The notes under the pieces were generated by a model that did no database searches, was not told the DNA's origin, and saw only the letters and a list, made by a program, of their open reading frames with translations. Below, piece by piece: positions 42,407 through 51,937 of a stretch of 57,950 nt of DNA. The translations under genes were made by a program, and so were the position numbers. Within the stretch, counting starts at the first letter, position 1. Each line of letters opens with the position of its first letter. Source of the stretch: Nocardia brasiliensis IFM 10847 (lineage in GTDB: Bacteria; Actinomycetota; Actinomycetes; Mycobacteriales; Mycobacteriaceae); the NCBI RefSeq assembly GCF_000710915.1, contig NZ_BAUA01000048.1:1-57950 (forward strand), read 5' to 3'.

Positions 42407-44001
42407 AGCCCTTCCGCACGCCAGTTCTCGTCGTAGTAGAGCAACAGCAGCACCCGCACCTCGGTGGCCGCACCGTCCAGCTGCACCTGGGCGCGGGCCG
42501 TGAAAGTGGCTGCGCTGTCGGCTTTTCCGGAGGTTTCCGGCGCCCACCAGCGCTCGTCCACCGGCCACGGTCCGGCCCATCCGGCCAGCCGCCACTGCCT
42601 GCTGCCCCAGCGCAGGCTGGACGGGTCGGCGCTGAACAAGGCGCGTTCGGTGATCCGGACCGGCCTGCCGTCGGCGTCCTCCAGGTGCACCACCGGGCGG
42701 TGCAGCAGGATCAGCGCGGGCGCGGGCTCCGGCAGCCGGCCCGGCCACGGCAGCGCCGGATCGGCGGCGGGCACGAGTTCGTCGCCCAGCGCAACCATGG
42801 TGACGCGCTCGGTGGGGCCGCGACCGCCGCTGAGCACGCCGACCCGCACCGCTTCCCCGCCGAGCAGGCCCTGCACCCGGATGAGCGCACGACGGGCCCG
42901 CTCGTCCTGTTCACCCACGCCGCCCCACAGGCCGAGTTGCAGCGCGCCCGCGGCCACCACCTCGACCGGGTCCAGGCGCAGCCGGACGATCGGCGCGGTG
43001 GGCCGGTCCCGGTGGGTGAGCCAGCCGTCGAGCTGCCAGCGCACCCGGTCCGCGGTGCCCTCCGGGGTCAACGGCTCCGCGCAGCGCCAGATCCGGGAAA
43101 GCTCCTCTCCCGCTTCGGTTTCGGCGAAAATCGACAGTCGGGTACAGGCCAGGCCGGCGGCCGCGAGCGCGGTGTGCAGGCGGGTGGCGAGCAGGCGGCC
43201 CGCGAAGGCGGCGGCGTCCACCCGTTCGATCGGCGGATCGCAGGGATACTCCACCGCCAGGTCTTTCGGCGGCTGCCGCGCGGCGGGCGGCCGCTCCGGC
43301 TCGGCGTTGGCGCTGCGGTGCGCGAGCACCGCGTCCGCGCCGAAGCGCGAGGCCACCTCCGCGGTGGACAGCGCGGCGAAATCACCGATCCGGCGTAAAC
43401 CCAAGCGGTGCAGCAGATCCACCAGGTCGGTCCGCTCCGGGGCGGCCAGGCTCGGCTCGATCGCCAGCTCGTGCACCGGCAACGGCGCCAGGAAGCGTGC
43501 ACCGTGCCCGGCGGGCACCAGCACGCCGCGGCGGGCGGCGATCACCGCAGTGGACACCTCGTCGGCGATGCCGACCTGCGCCTCCACCCCGGCGGCGGCC
43601 GCGGTGTCGACCAGCCGCTCGGCCGCCACCTCCTCGGAGCCGAAAAACCTTGCGGCGCCCCGGGCCCCGAGCACCAGCAGCCCCGGCCGCAACACCTCCA
43701 CGCCGGGCACCGTCTCGTCCACCGCCGCCACCACCGGTTCGAACAGCCGCGCGTCCCGATCCGGATCCGCCTGGGCGAGAAACAGATCGGGGCAGCGGGC
43801 CTGCGCTTCCCGGCGCTTGAGCCCGCGCCGCACCCCGTCGGTGCGCGCGACCGCCGAACACGCGACCACCCGGTTGGCGAACAGCACCGCCACCGGCCGC
43901 GTCGCGGGTATCCCGGCCAGCGCCGCCGCGGCGACCGCAGGCCAATCCGGGCACCACAGCGCGAGCACCCGGGTCGCCTTTCCCGACTTCGGACGAATCA
44001 T
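42397..44001 (-). CDS. imuB: ImuB, Y-family polymerase-like mutasome protein
   Basis: A 534-residue protein of the DNA polymerase Y family that links DnaE2 and ImuA' to the sliding clamp in SOS mutagenesis. The Y-family palm is recognisable (RVLALWCPDWPAVAA, then ARTDGVRRGLKRREAQARCPDL), and the helix-hairpin-helix region is DLVDLLHRLGLRRIGDFAALSTAEVASRFG. The acidic residues needed for catalysis are not conserved, as expected for ImuB. The LQLGLWGG segment around residue 355 resembles a beta-clamp binding motif (QLxLW). It starts 40 bp after imuA' on the same strand. Confidence 0.92.
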   Translation of the reverse strand: MIRPKSGKATRVLALWCPDWPAVAAAALAGIPATRPVAVLFANRVVACSAVARTDGVRRGLKRREAQARCPDLFLAQADPDRDARLFEPVVAAVDETVPGVEVLRPGLLVLGARGAARFFGSEEVAAERLVDTAAAAGVEAQVGIADEVSTAVIAARRGVLVPAGHGARFLAPLPVHELAIEPSLAAPERTDLVDLLHRLGLRRIGDFAALSTAEVASRFGADAVLAHRSANAEPERPPAARQPPKDLAVEYPCDPPIERVDAAAFAGRLLATRLHTALAAAGLACTRLSIFAETEAGEELSRIWRCAEPLTPEGTADRVRWQLDGWLTHRDRPTAPIVRLRLDPVEVVAAGALQLGLWGGVGEQDERARRALIRVQGLLGGEAVRVGVLSGGRGPTERVTMVALGDELVPAADPALPWPGRLPEPAPALILLHRPVVHLEDADGRPVRITERALFSADPSSLRWGSRQWRLAGWAGPWPVDERWWAPETSGKADSAATFTARAQVQLDGAATEVRVLLLLYYDENWRAEGLYD

Positions 44002-44041
44002 GGTGCCGCTGAGCCATTCCCGAGTAAAGGGACCGAGTGCC

Positions 44042-44830
44042 TCACGAGGCTGCTTCGCCGGCGTCGATCACCGGCACGGCCCGCCGGTTCGCCTCGTGCC
44101 GGACCCATTCGACCCGGCCCGCCCGCGAACACAGATCGAGCCTGCCGCGCCGGGGCTGCCCCTCCTTGCCGCGCACCTCCACCTCCAGGCCGAGGGCACG
44201 CAGGCGGCCCCAGCCCCGGCCGAGCCCCGCATAACCGGCGACGCGCGCGTCGAGCCGCAGGGTGGGACCGGGCCAGCGACCGTCGGTGACCACCAGGGTC
44301 GAGCCCTTGTTGCGGGCGCGCGCGGCGATCACCCTGGTGCGGGCGGGCGGCACCGCCGCGCCGCTCAGGCCGAGCACGACCAGGTCGAGACCGTCGAGCA
44401 GGACGGCGGCCACCTCCACCGGGTCCTGGCCCGGGTCGGCGATCACGGCGAGCCGCTCCAGCTGGGCGCCCATCTCCGCCGCGGCGAGCAGGCCGAGCCG
44501 CGGCACCCCGACCACCGCGGCATGGCCGCCTGCTCCGGTCACCGCGGCGACCAGCCCGGCGAGCAGCGAACGCGCCCCGGTGTAGGACACGACGGAACCT
44601 TTGGCCAGACCGCCGTCCGGCAACAACTCGGCGAGCGGCGGCGGCACCGCGAGCACCTCCCGGCGCAACCGCGCCTGCACCGGTACCCGCTCGACCGCCG
44701 CCGCCCCGCGCCCGGGGATGGCCGCCATCTTTCTGCGCAGCTCAGCCAGGGTCATCCGGGTCTCCCGACCCGCCGACGGCGACGAGCCCCGCGGTTGTGC
44801 CCCCTCCTGCGTTCGCGCATCCGAACCCAT
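44042..44830 (-). CDS. imuA': ImuA' mutasome protein (RecA-like fold)
   Basis: A 262-residue protein of the actinobacterial ImuA' type (Rv3395c in M. tuberculosis, from memory). It is RecA/SulA-like: LRRKMAAIPGRG at the N-terminus, LAELLPDGGLAKGSVVSYTGARSLLAGLVAAVTGAGGHAAVVGVPRLG with a degenerate P-loop, and LDLVVLGLSGAAVPPARTRVIAARARNKGSTLVVTDG. The Walker A Lys-Thr is absent, typical of this group. The start may be ATG 44830 (after AGGTGG) or GTG 44839. It acts with ImuB and DnaE2 in translesion synthesis. Confidence 0.9.
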   Translation of the reverse strand: MGSDARTQEGAQPRGSSPSAGRETRMTLAELRRKMAAIPGRGAAAVERVPVQARLRREVLAVPPPLAELLPDGGLAKGSVVSYTGARSLLAGLVAAVTGAGGHAAVVGVPRLGLLAAAEMGAQLERLAVIADPGQDPVEVAAVLLDGLDLVVLGLSGAAVPPARTRVIAARARNKGSTLVVTDGRWPGPTLRLDARVAGYAGLGRGWGRLRALGLEVEVRGKEGQPRRGRLDLCSRAGRVEWVRHEANRRAVPVIDAGEAAS

Positions 44831-44891
44831 CCCTACCACCTACTTCCCACGATGGACCCGGGTCGGCACCGACTCAGCTATCGATCCGTAA

Positions 44892-44907
44892 TCGAATATA
44901 CGTTCGA
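44892..44907 (-). promoter_or_regulatory. LexA (SOS) box of imuA'-imuB
   Basis: TCGAAT-ATAC-GTTCGA matches TCGAAC-N4-GTTCGA at 11 of 12 defined positions. It lies 62 nt upstream of the imuA' start. Together with the box at 39663 it places all three mutasome genes under LexA. Confidence 0.85.
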
Positions 44908-45092
44908 TACCTGCTCAGTAGAAACCGACCCCCGGGTTCCGTCAAGAGGGCGCACCCGTGGGCGGCGATTTCGAAACGCGGCCGTTGTACGACGACGGCC
45001 GCTCTACCCGGTCGTTATGCGGGTGCGACGGCGGCATGCGGTGTCGCCACGAATCAGGCCAGCTAAGCCCATTTTCCGCTACCCTCGCACCC

Positions 45093-46214
45093 GTGACCGA
45101 ACGCGCTCGTCCCATCGTCGGCCCCGACTACCTCGTCGCCGGCCGCTACCGGCTGCAGTCGAAGGCGGGCGGGGGTGGCATGGGCGCGGTCTGGCTCGCG
45201 CACGACCGGCTGCTCGATCGGGATGTCGCGATCAAGCAGGTCATCTCGACGGCCGGGCTCGACGAACAAGAGGCCAACGAGATCCGCAGCCAGATCATGC
45301 ACGAGGGCCGGGTCGCCGCCAAGCTCTCGCACGAGCACGCGATCGCCGTCTACGACGTGGTGCTGGAGGCCGGCGAACCGTGGCTGGTGATGGAACACCT
45401 GCCGTCCCGCAGCGTCGCCAAGGCGCTCGCGCTGGTCGAGACCCTCCCCCCGATCGAGGTGGCGCAGATCGGCGCGCAGGTGGCCGACGCGTTGGCCGCG
45501 GCACACGCGGCGGGCATCGTGCACCGAGATATCAAGCCGGGCAATATCCTTGTCGCCGACCGCGGTCCGATCGTCGGCATGGCCAAGCTCAGCGACTTCG
45601 GCATCTCGCGCGGCGCGGGCGAGCACTCCGACGAACCCGACGGTGTGATCACCGGCACCCCCGCCTACCTGCCGCCGGAGGTGGCGCGCGGCGCCCAGCC
45701 GACCAAGGCCAGCGACGTGTTCTCCCTCGGCGCCACGCTCTACACCGCGATCGAGGGGCAACCGCCGTTCGGTTTCGACGAGGATCAGGACGTCGTGGTG
45801 ACCCGCGCGGCCATGGCGCAGATCATCCCGCCCACCCGCAGCGGCATGCTCACCGAGGCGCTGCTGCACATGATGGAGCCGGCCCCGCAGCGCCGGCCGA
45901 CGATGGCCGAGGCCAGAGACGAAATCCTCACCGCCGCTTTCGGTCCCGGCACCGGTCCGTACATTCTCGGCGCGCCGGTGCGCACCGAGGACGGCACGAT
46001 TCCGGCGTGGGCGGCCCGCAATTCGGCCTCCGGCTTACGCAGCCCGCACTCCACCCCGTTACCCCGCCCGCACCGCACCCCCGTGAGCACCGCGGCGGCC
46101 CCCGCCCCGCAGCGCACGAAGGCCCCGCAGCCGAGCAGTGCTCCCCTGGCCATCGCAGTCGGCCTGCTGATCGGCCTGATCATCATCATCGCGATCATCG
46201 TCGCGGTGATGTAA
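45093..46214 (+). CDS. Serine/threonine protein kinase (Hanks type) with C-terminal membrane anchor
   Basis: A 373-residue eukaryotic-like kinase. The kinase domain is residues about 15-285: glycine loop GGGGMGAVWLA, catalytic Lys48 in VAIKQV, H144-R-D146-I-K148-P-G-N151, D168-F-G170, and activation segment GTPAYLPPE. It is followed by a Pro/Ser/Ala-rich juxtamembrane stretch and a single membrane helix at the extreme C-terminus (about residues 352-373), so the kinase faces the cytoplasm and has almost no extracellular sensor. GTG 45093 is preceded 7 nt upstream by TACCCT, suggesting a leaderless message. Targets are unknown; the neighbouring two-component system is a candidate partner. Confidence 0.93.
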   Translation: MTERARPIVGPDYLVAGRYRLQSKAGGGGMGAVWLAHDRLLDRDVAIKQVISTAGLDEQEANEIRSQIMHEGRVAAKLSHEHAIAVYDVVLEAGEPWLVMEHLPSRSVAKALALVETLPPIEVAQIGAQVADALAAAHAAGIVHRDIKPGNILVADRGPIVGMAKLSDFGISRGAGEHSDEPDGVITGTPAYLPPEVARGAQPTKASDVFSLGATLYTAIEGQPPFGFDEDQDVVVTRAAMAQIIPPTRSGMLTEALLHMMEPAPQRRPTMAEARDEILTAAFGPGTGPYILGAPVRTEDGTIPAWAARNSASGLRSPHSTPLPRPHRTPVSTAAAPAPQRTKAPQPSSAPLAIAVGLLIGLIIIIAIIVAVM

Positions 46215-46259
46215 GCGCCTCTCTCCCAAACAATCTGCCCCGGAGCGGGCGAAGAGAAC

Positions 46260-46901
46260 TCAGTCGATCCGGCGCCGATGCGCCCAGCGGGTGAGCGCAT
46301 TGCGGTTGGACTGCTGAGTTTTGCGCAACACGTTGGAGGCGTGGGTCTCCACGGTTTTCACCGAGATGAACAGGTTTTCGGCGATCTCCCGATAGGTGTA
46401 GCCGCGCGCGAGCAGGCGCAGCACCTCGAGTTCCCGCGGGGTCAGCGAATCCAGTTCCGGATCCAGCGGCGGTTCCGGCACCGGCGACTTACCGGTGAAC
46501 GAGTCCAGCACGAAACCGGCCAGGCGCGGACTGAACACGGCGTCGCCGCCCGCCACCCGCCGGATGCCGTCGGCCAGTTCGGCGCCCGAAATCGTCTTGG
46601 TCACATAGCCTCTGGCGCCCGCCCGGATCACCGCGATCACGTCTTCGGCGGCATCGGACACGCTCAGGGCCAGGCACACCGGCCCGTCCTCGATACCGCC
46701 GAGCACCGCCACACCGCCGCCGTCGGGCATGTGCACGTCGAGCAGCACCACATCCGGTTTCGCCGTGTTGATCCCGGCGATCGCCTCGGCCACCCCGCCC
46801 GCCTCACCGACCACTTCCATGTCGGTTTCTCTGCTCAACTCCGCCCGCACACCCGACCGGAACACTGCGTGATCGTCGACGAGAAAAACTCGCACGGTCA
46901 C
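46260..46901 (-). CDS. LuxR/NarL family response regulator
   Basis: A 213-residue two-component response regulator. The receiver domain has acidic residues D9/D10, the phosphoacceptor D55 in VVLLDVHMPD, and Lys in GYVTKTISG. The C-terminal LuxR helix-turn-helix is LTPRELEVLRLLARGYTYREIAENLFISVKTVETHASNVLRKT. It starts 92 bp after the histidine kinase gene on the same strand and is its obvious partner. The start is GTG 46901. It probably regulates envelope-stress genes, including the divergent PspC-domain gene. Confidence 0.94.
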   Translation of the reverse strand: MTVRVFLVDDHAVFRSGVRAELSRETDMEVVGEAGGVAEAIAGINTAKPDVVLLDVHMPDGGGVAVLGGIEDGPVCLALSVSDAAEDVIAVIRAGARGYVTKTISGAELADGIRRVAGGDAVFSPRLAGFVLDSFTGKSPVPEPPLDPELDSLTPRELEVLRLLARGYTYREIAENLFISVKTVETHASNVLRKTQQSNRNALTRWAHRRRID

Positions 46902-46993
46902 CTATCCGCCTCTCCGCGTACTCCGCCGGACATGAAAGCCACCGCGCTGTCGCCGCGGGCCACCGGCCGCACGCTGAGTCTAATGAAAAATCG

Positions 46994-48352
46994 TCACGGC
47001 ACGGGTTGCCGGACTTCGGCCTGCGCCGCCTGCTCGTCGGCGGCGTCATCCGGGCCGCCGGAATCCGTGCGCGGCATGAAGATTCGCACCTCGGTGCCGC
47101 GGCCCGGATGGGACAGGATCTCCACTTGACCACCGCGGCGTTCGATGCGGCCGCGAATGGATTTCGCCAACCCCTGCCGGTCCTGCGGCACCGCCGCGGC
47201 ATCGAAACCGGTGCCGCGGTCGCGCACGAAGATGCTCACCTGATGGGGTTCGGTCTCGGCGAAGAGATCGATCTCCGGGACGCCCGCGTGCTTCGCGGCG
47301 TTGACCAGCGCCTCCCGGCTGGCGCCGAGCAGCGCGGTGAAATGCTCCTTGGGCAGGCCGGATCCGGTGTCGCCGAGATCCATCGACACGTCGCCGACGG
47401 TCACCGGGGCAACCTTCACACCGTGCTGATCCTCTACTTCGCCCGCGATGGTGCGCAGGGCAGCGGCCAGACTCGACTGCGCGGGCCCGGCGTCATCGAA
47501 CAACCACTTGCGCAGTTCGCGCTCCTGGCTACGCGCCAGCCGCGCCACCTCCTGCGGATCGTCGGCCTGACGCTGGATCAGGGCCAGCGTCTGCAAGACG
47601 GAATCGTGCAGGTGTGAGGCGATCTCCTCGCGTTCCTCGTTGCGGATGCGCGCCGCGCGCTCGGCGTTCAATGCTCGCATCATGCGCAGCCAGAGCGGCA
47701 CCGTCAGCAGCGCCGCCCCGACCAGGGTGACCGCCACCGCGACGAGCGCGGACCCGAGCGAGCTCAGATCGATCCTGGCCAGCACCACCACGCCGAGCCC
47801 CGCCACGATCAGCGTGCCGCCCGCGACGATGCGCGCCCAGGTCACCACCGAGGGACGGGCGGGCAGGCCGAGCAGCGAGCGCGGACCGTCGGCGTCGTAC
47901 TCGCGCCAGACCAGCGCCGCGCCGATGGCCACCACGATGATCGGCACGATCACGCTCGCCGCGGTCCCGCTGAACAGCCAGGACACCCCGACCGCGAGCG
48001 CGAGCCCGAGCAGGGCCAGGCCGATCGCCTGCCGCCGCTCCGAACCGGAGGCCTTCACCACATCGTTGCCACCGGGGGTGAAGATCCACAGCAGCCCGTA
48101 GGTGACGATGCCCGCGCCGAACGCGGACAGCAGCACGAAGGCGATCCGTACCTTGAACACGTCGATGCCGAGGTGATCGGCGATGCCGCCCGCCACCCCG
48201 CCGACGATTCGGCCGCCCGAGCGCCGGACCATCCGCGCATGCGGCGCCCGCCCGGGGTCGAACACCGGCGCCGGGCCGAAACCGCGCACAGGATCGAACC
48301 CCCGTGTGGCTTCGAACCCCCTGGTGTCGAACGAGGGCGCAGACGGGTACAT
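46994..48352 (-). CDS. Sensor histidine kinase with N-terminal PspC domain
   Basis: A 452-residue membrane kinase. After an FDP/RGF-rich N-terminal tail, a PspC domain (RSGGRIVGGVAGGIADHLGIDVFKVRIAFVLLSAFGAGIVTYGLLWIF, residues about 42-92) precedes several further membrane helices. The HisKA_3 dimerisation helix has the phosphorylated His in EEIASHLHDSVLQTLALIQ, and the HATPase domain has EALVNAAKHAG (N box) and DRGTGFD (G1). This is the LiaS/MacS-like class that senses membrane or cell-wall stress. A CACTAT hexamer 7 nt before the ATG suggests a leaderless transcript. It pairs with the response regulator downstream. Confidence 0.93.
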   Translation of the reverse strand: MYPSAPSFDTRGFEATRGFDPVRGFGPAPVFDPGRAPHARMVRRSGGRIVGGVAGGIADHLGIDVFKVRIAFVLLSAFGAGIVTYGLLWIFTPGGNDVVKASGSERRQAIGLALLGLALAVGVSWLFSGTAASVIVPIIVVAIGAALVWREYDADGPRSLLGLPARPSVVTWARIVAGGTLIVAGLGVVVLARIDLSSLGSALVAVAVTLVGAALLTVPLWLRMMRALNAERAARIRNEEREEIASHLHDSVLQTLALIQRQADDPQEVARLARSQERELRKWLFDDAGPAQSSLAAALRTIAGEVEDQHGVKVAPVTVGDVSMDLGDTGSGLPKEHFTALLGASREALVNAAKHAGVPEIDLFAETEPHQVSIFVRDRGTGFDAAAVPQDRQGLAKSIRGRIERRGGQVEILSHPGRGTEVRIFMPRTDSGGPDDAADEQAAQAEVRQPVP

Positions 48353-48509
48353 GTCTTCGATAGTGACACGCGCCCCGGCAGCTAGCTATCAGGAATCACC
48401 CTGATCTTCGCGCCTACCCGCCGCTGACCGGCCGGTCCAAAGGATGGGGGGAATTATTCAGGGTTCCCCCCGATGTGCGGATGCGCTGGTCAGGCACAGT
48501 ATGGGAACC

Positions 48510-50081
48510 ATGACGAAAACGAGCTTCGGGGACCAGCTCCAGCACATGTGGCGCACGCGGCCGGTGCGGCTGCCTCGGCAGGGGCCGATCGCCGGCGTCG
48601 CGGCCGGGTTCGGCCGGCGGTACAACGTCGACCCGGTGCTCGTTCGCGTGGCATTCGTGGTGTCGGCCATCTTCGGCGGCGCGGGCGTCGTCCTGTACCT
48701 GCTCGCCTGGCTACTGTGCAGCGAGGCCGGGGATCAGGCGTCGGCGGCCGAGTCGCTGGTGGGGAAGGGCCACAGTTCCCAGTCACAGACCAAGACGATC
48801 GTGTTGATCGTCGCGCTCGCCATCGCGGTGAGCACGATGGGTCCGGTCGGGGTCGGCCTCGGCGGCTCGGGGCTGATCAGCCTCGCGCTGATGCTGGCGG
48901 GCTGGTGGATGCTGCATCTGCGCAACCCCGCCGCACCACCCGGCACCACCAGTGAGTTCAGCGGGTTGATGACCGACGACGGCATCACCGCCACCGGGTA
49001 CCCCGGCGCCACCTTCCCGCCGGGCGCCCCGCGCACCGCCGGAGCCATGTACGTCCCACCGACCAACGTGTACACCCCGTACACCAAGCTGCCGGACGCC
49101 TACGTTCCGGATGCCCCTGCTCCTGAAACCGCCTCGCCGCAACCGGATTCGCCCGTTGCCGCCGAAGCGCCCACCGCCGTGCTGCGGGTGGACGAGCAGT
49201 CCACGACGATCATCGACCTCGAAAAGCCCGCTACGCCGGGCGAAGACAGCACCGTCGCGCTGGACAAGCCGAACACGCCGGTCGAGTCCGCCGACGACAT
49301 CCAGGACGCCGAGATCGTCCCCGATCCCGCGCCCGCACTGCGCAAGGATTCTCCTGCCGAGCGGTTCGACACCGGAACGCCTTCCGGTGCAAGCAGATCC
49401 GTGACGCTCGACCGCCCGGCTCCGCCGTCCTGGGATCCGCTCGGCGTCGCGCCGCTCGCCTGGGACCTGCCCGAACCGACCCCGGTCCGCACCGTGGTCG
49501 CGCCCCCACCGAAACGCCCACGCTCCCGGCTGACCCCGGTGGTGATCGGTCTCGCCATCCTGGCGGCCGCGGGCGCCGGTGCGCTGGCCGCATCGGGCGT
49601 CGAATGGATGACGCCCGGCCGGATCGCGGCGGTGGCACTGGCGGTGGTCGGCCTGGGCCTGGTACTCGGCGCCTTCCTGCGCCGCGGCTACGGACTGCTG
49701 GTGCTGACCGCCCCGCTGGCCGGCTTCGTCCTGCTCGCCTCGGCGATCGGCCCGGTCGAACTCGATCGCGCCGCGATGGGCGAGCACGTCTGGACCCCGA
49801 CCTCGATCGACCAATTGGACGCGAAGTACCGGATCAACATGGGCGCGGGCAAACTCGACCTGCGGTCGCTGAACCTCACCGCGAATCGCACCGTCGACAT
49901 CAGTGTCCGCATGGGCGACTTCCAGGTGCTGGTGCCCGCCGGTATGACGGTGCGCACCAATTGCGATGTGGCGATGGGTGATTGCGTAAACGGCATCACC
50001 GGACCGAATACACCCGACACCCCCGTGCTCGACCTGCGGGTCGACGTCCGGGCCGGCTCTATGGCGGTGCAACGTGGCTGA
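48510..50081 (+). CDS. PspC domain-containing membrane protein
   Basis: A 523-residue membrane protein divergent from the PspC histidine kinase. The N-terminal PspC domain is VRLPRQGPIAGVAAGFGRRYNVDPVLVRVAFVVSAIFGGAGVVLYLLAWLL. More membrane helices follow, then a 200-residue Pro/Thr/Asp-rich disordered segment, further helices (VVIGLAILAAAGAGALAASG), and a C-terminal beta-rich domain (RTVDISVRMGDFQVLVPAGMTVRTNCDVAMGDC) like the LiaF/toast-rack end. The start is ATG 48510 or ATG 48501, nine bases apart. The sequence relation to the kinase suggests that both sense the same membrane signal. Confidence 0.88.
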   Translation: MTKTSFGDQLQHMWRTRPVRLPRQGPIAGVAAGFGRRYNVDPVLVRVAFVVSAIFGGAGVVLYLLAWLLCSEAGDQASAAESLVGKGHSSQSQTKTIVLIVALAIAVSTMGPVGVGLGGSGLISLALMLAGWWMLHLRNPAAPPGTTSEFSGLMTDDGITATGYPGATFPPGAPRTAGAMYVPPTNVYTPYTKLPDAYVPDAPAPETASPQPDSPVAAEAPTAVLRVDEQSTTIIDLEKPATPGEDSTVALDKPNTPVESADDIQDAEIVPDPAPALRKDSPAERFDTGTPSGASRSVTLDRPAPPSWDPLGVAPLAWDLPEPTPVRTVVAPPPKRPRSRLTPVVIGLAILAAAGAGALAASGVEWMTPGRIAAVALAVVGLGLVLGAFLRRGYGLLVLTAPLAGFVLLASAIGPVELDRAAMGEHVWTPTSIDQLDAKYRINMGAGKLDLRSLNLTANRTVDISVRMGDFQVLVPAGMTVRTNCDVAMGDCVNGITGPNTPDTPVLDLRVDVRAGSMAVQRG

Positions 50082-50289
50082 CAACTCGTACAACGAGACC
50101 GACACCAAGCGCGGCCCGTCCGCCTCGCTGCTCATCGTCGGCCTGCTGGCCCTCGGGGTGAGCGCATGGGCCTTCATCGGCCCCGAGTCGTGGTCGCAGA
50201 CCAGCGGAGTGCCGCTGGGCTGGATCGTGGTGCTCGCCGCCATCGTCATCGGCGTAGTGCTGGTGGTCTCCCCGCGCAAACGACGCTGA
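50074..50289 (+). CDS. Small membrane protein
   Basis: A 71-residue protein with two hydrophobic helices (SLLIVGLLALGVSAWAFIG and GWIVVLAAIVIGVVLVV) and a basic C-terminus (SPRKRR). It starts with GTG inside the last 8 bp of the PspC gene, so it is translationally coupled to it and likely works with it in the membrane. No family is recognised. Confidence 0.8.
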   Translation: MADNSYNETDTKRGPSASLLIVGLLALGVSAWAFIGPESWSQTSGVPLGWIVVLAAIVIGVVLVVSPRKRR

Positions 50290-50303
50290 ACACGCCGCAC
50301 ACG

Positions 50304-50333
50304 AAAGGCCCCGTCCATCAGGACGGGGCCTTT
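50304..50333. terminator. Bidirectional terminator between PspC operon and guaA
   Basis: AAAGGCCCCGTCC-ATCA-GGACGGGGCCTTT is a perfect 13-bp stem with a tetraloop. The A and T ends give a short U tract on both strands. This is the clearest intrinsic terminator in the window. Confidence 0.93.
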
Positions 50334-50353
50334 GCTGTCGGCTCAGTGCCGGA

Positions 50354-51937
50354 TCACTCCCATTCGATGGTGCCCGGCGGCTTGCTGGTCACATCGAGGA
50401 CGACCCGGTTGACCTCCGGCACCTCGTTGGTGATCCGGGTGGAGATCCGCTCCAGCACCTCGTAGGGCAGCCGGGTCCAGTCTGCGGTCATCGCGTCCTC
50501 GCTGGAGACCGGGCGCAGCACGATCGGGTGACCGTAGGTGCGGCCATCGCCCTGCACGCCGACGCTGCGCACATCCGCGAGCAGCACCACCGGGCACTGC
50601 CAGATCTGCTTGTCGAGCCCGGCGGCGGTGAGTTCCTCCCGTGCGATGGCATCGGCCTGGCGCAGCGTGGCCAGCCGATCGGGGGTCACCTCGCCGACGA
50701 TCCGGATGGCCAGGCCGGGGCCGGGGAACGGCTGCCGGCCGACGATCTCCTCCGGCAGGCCGAGCTCACGACCGACCGCGCGCACCTCGTCCTTGAACAG
50801 CAGGCGCAACGGCTCGACCAATTCGAATTCCAGGTCGTCGGGCAGGCCACCGACATTGTGATGGCTCTTGATGTTCGCGGTGCCGGTGCCGCCGCCGGAC
50901 TCCACCACATCCGGGTACAGCGTGCCCTGCACGAGGAATTCGACCTTCGAGCCGGTGTCCGCGGCATCCGTGCCCTGCTCGAGCACGACCTCGGACACCG
51001 CGTCCTCGAACGAACGGATGAACTCGCGCCCGATGATCTTGCGCTTCTCCTCGGGGTCGGTGACGCCCTTCAACTCACCGAGGAACTTGTCGACCGCGTC
51101 GACGGTGACCAGCTTGGCCCCGGTGGCGGCGACGAAATCCTGCTGCACCTGCTCGCGCTCGCCCGCGCGCAACAGGCCGTGGTCGACGAACACACAGGTC
51201 AACCGGTCCCCGATGGCGCGCTGCACCAGCGCGGCGGCGACCGCGGAATCGACACCGCCGGACAGGCCGCAGATCGCGTGCCCGGTGCCGATCTGCTCAC
51301 GCACCCCGGCGATCAGTGATTCGGCGATATTGGCCGGCGTCCAGGTGGCGCGGATGCCCGCGATCTCGTGCAGGAAGCGGCTGAGCACCTGCTGGCCGTG
51401 CGGCGAATGCAGAACCTCGGGGTGGTACTGCACGCCGGCCAGGCGGCGGGCCCGATCCTCGAACGCGGCGACCGGCGCGCCCGCCGTGGTGCCGGTGACC
51501 TCGAAGCCCGCGGGGGCATCGGTCACCGCGTCGCCGTGGCTCATCCAGACCGGCTGGATGGTGGGCAGGCCGCCGTGCAGCAGGCCGCCGTCGATATTGA
51601 GTTCGGTGCGGCCGTATTCGCGGGTGCCGGTGTGCGCGACCGTGCCGCCGAGCGCCTGCGCCATCGCCTGGAAGCCGTAGCAGATGCCGAACACCGGCAG
51701 GCCCAGATCGAACAGCCGCGCGTCCAATTGCGGTGCGCCCTCGGCATACACGCTGGCCGGACCGCCGGACAGGATCACCGCGAGGGGCTGGCGCGCGGCG
51801 ATCTCCTCCACCGTGGTGGTGTGCGGGATCACCTCGGAGAACACACTCGATTCGCGGACTCGCCGAGCGATCAGCTGTGCGTACTGCGCGCCGAAGTCGA
51901 CGACGAGGACCGGTCTCTGAGTTTCTGCCACCGGCAC
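50354..51937 (-). CDS. guaA: GMP synthase (glutamine-hydrolysing)
   Basis: A 527-residue enzyme that converts XMP to GMP. The N-terminal class I glutamine amidotransferase has the nucleophile in [12 protein letters not shown] and the His-Glu pair in GVQYHPEV. The ATP-pyrophosphatase P-loop is [13 protein letters not shown], and the C-terminal dimerisation domain ends [16 protein letters not shown] hexamer precedes the start; GTG 51931 lies 6 nt after it and GTG 51937 overlaps its end, so the true start may be 51931 on a leaderless mRNA. GuaA acts one step after GuaB, encoded nearby. Confidence 0.96.
   Translation of the reverse strand: MPVAETQRPVLVVDFGAQYAQLIARRVRESSVFSEVIPHTTTVEEIAARQPLAVILSGGPASVYAEGAPQLDARLFDLGLPVFGICYGFQAMAQALGGTVAHTGTREYGRTELNIDGGLLHGGLPTIQPVWMSHGDAVTDAPAGFEVTGTTAGAPVAAFEDRARRLAGVQYHPEVLHSPHGQQVLSRFLHEIAGIRATWTPANIAESLIAGVREQIGTGHAICGLSGGVDSAVAAALVQRAIGDRLTCVFVDHGLLRAGEREQVQQDFVAATGAKLVTVDAVDKFLGELKGVTDPEEKRKIIGREFIRSFEDAVSEVVLEQGTDAADTGSKVEFLVQGTLYPDVVESGGGTGTANIKSHHNVGGLPDDLEFELVEPLRLLFKDEVRAVGRELGLPEEIVGRQPFPGPGLAIRIVGEVTPDRLATLRQADAIAREELTAAGLDKQIWQCPVVLLADVRSVGVQGDGRTYGHPIVLRPVSSEDAMTADWTRLPYEVLERISTRITNEVPEVNRVVLDVTSKPPGTIEWE

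Noticed and set aside
35720..44907. The mutasome region as a mobile island
   Set aside because: No integrase, transposase, tRNA attachment site or flanking repeat is seen, and the genes match the conserved mycobacterial order.
42464..46294. Long + strand frame across imuB, imuA' and the kinase gene
   Set aside because: Low-complexity Ser/Arg/Pro translation; the real genes on both strands are well supported.
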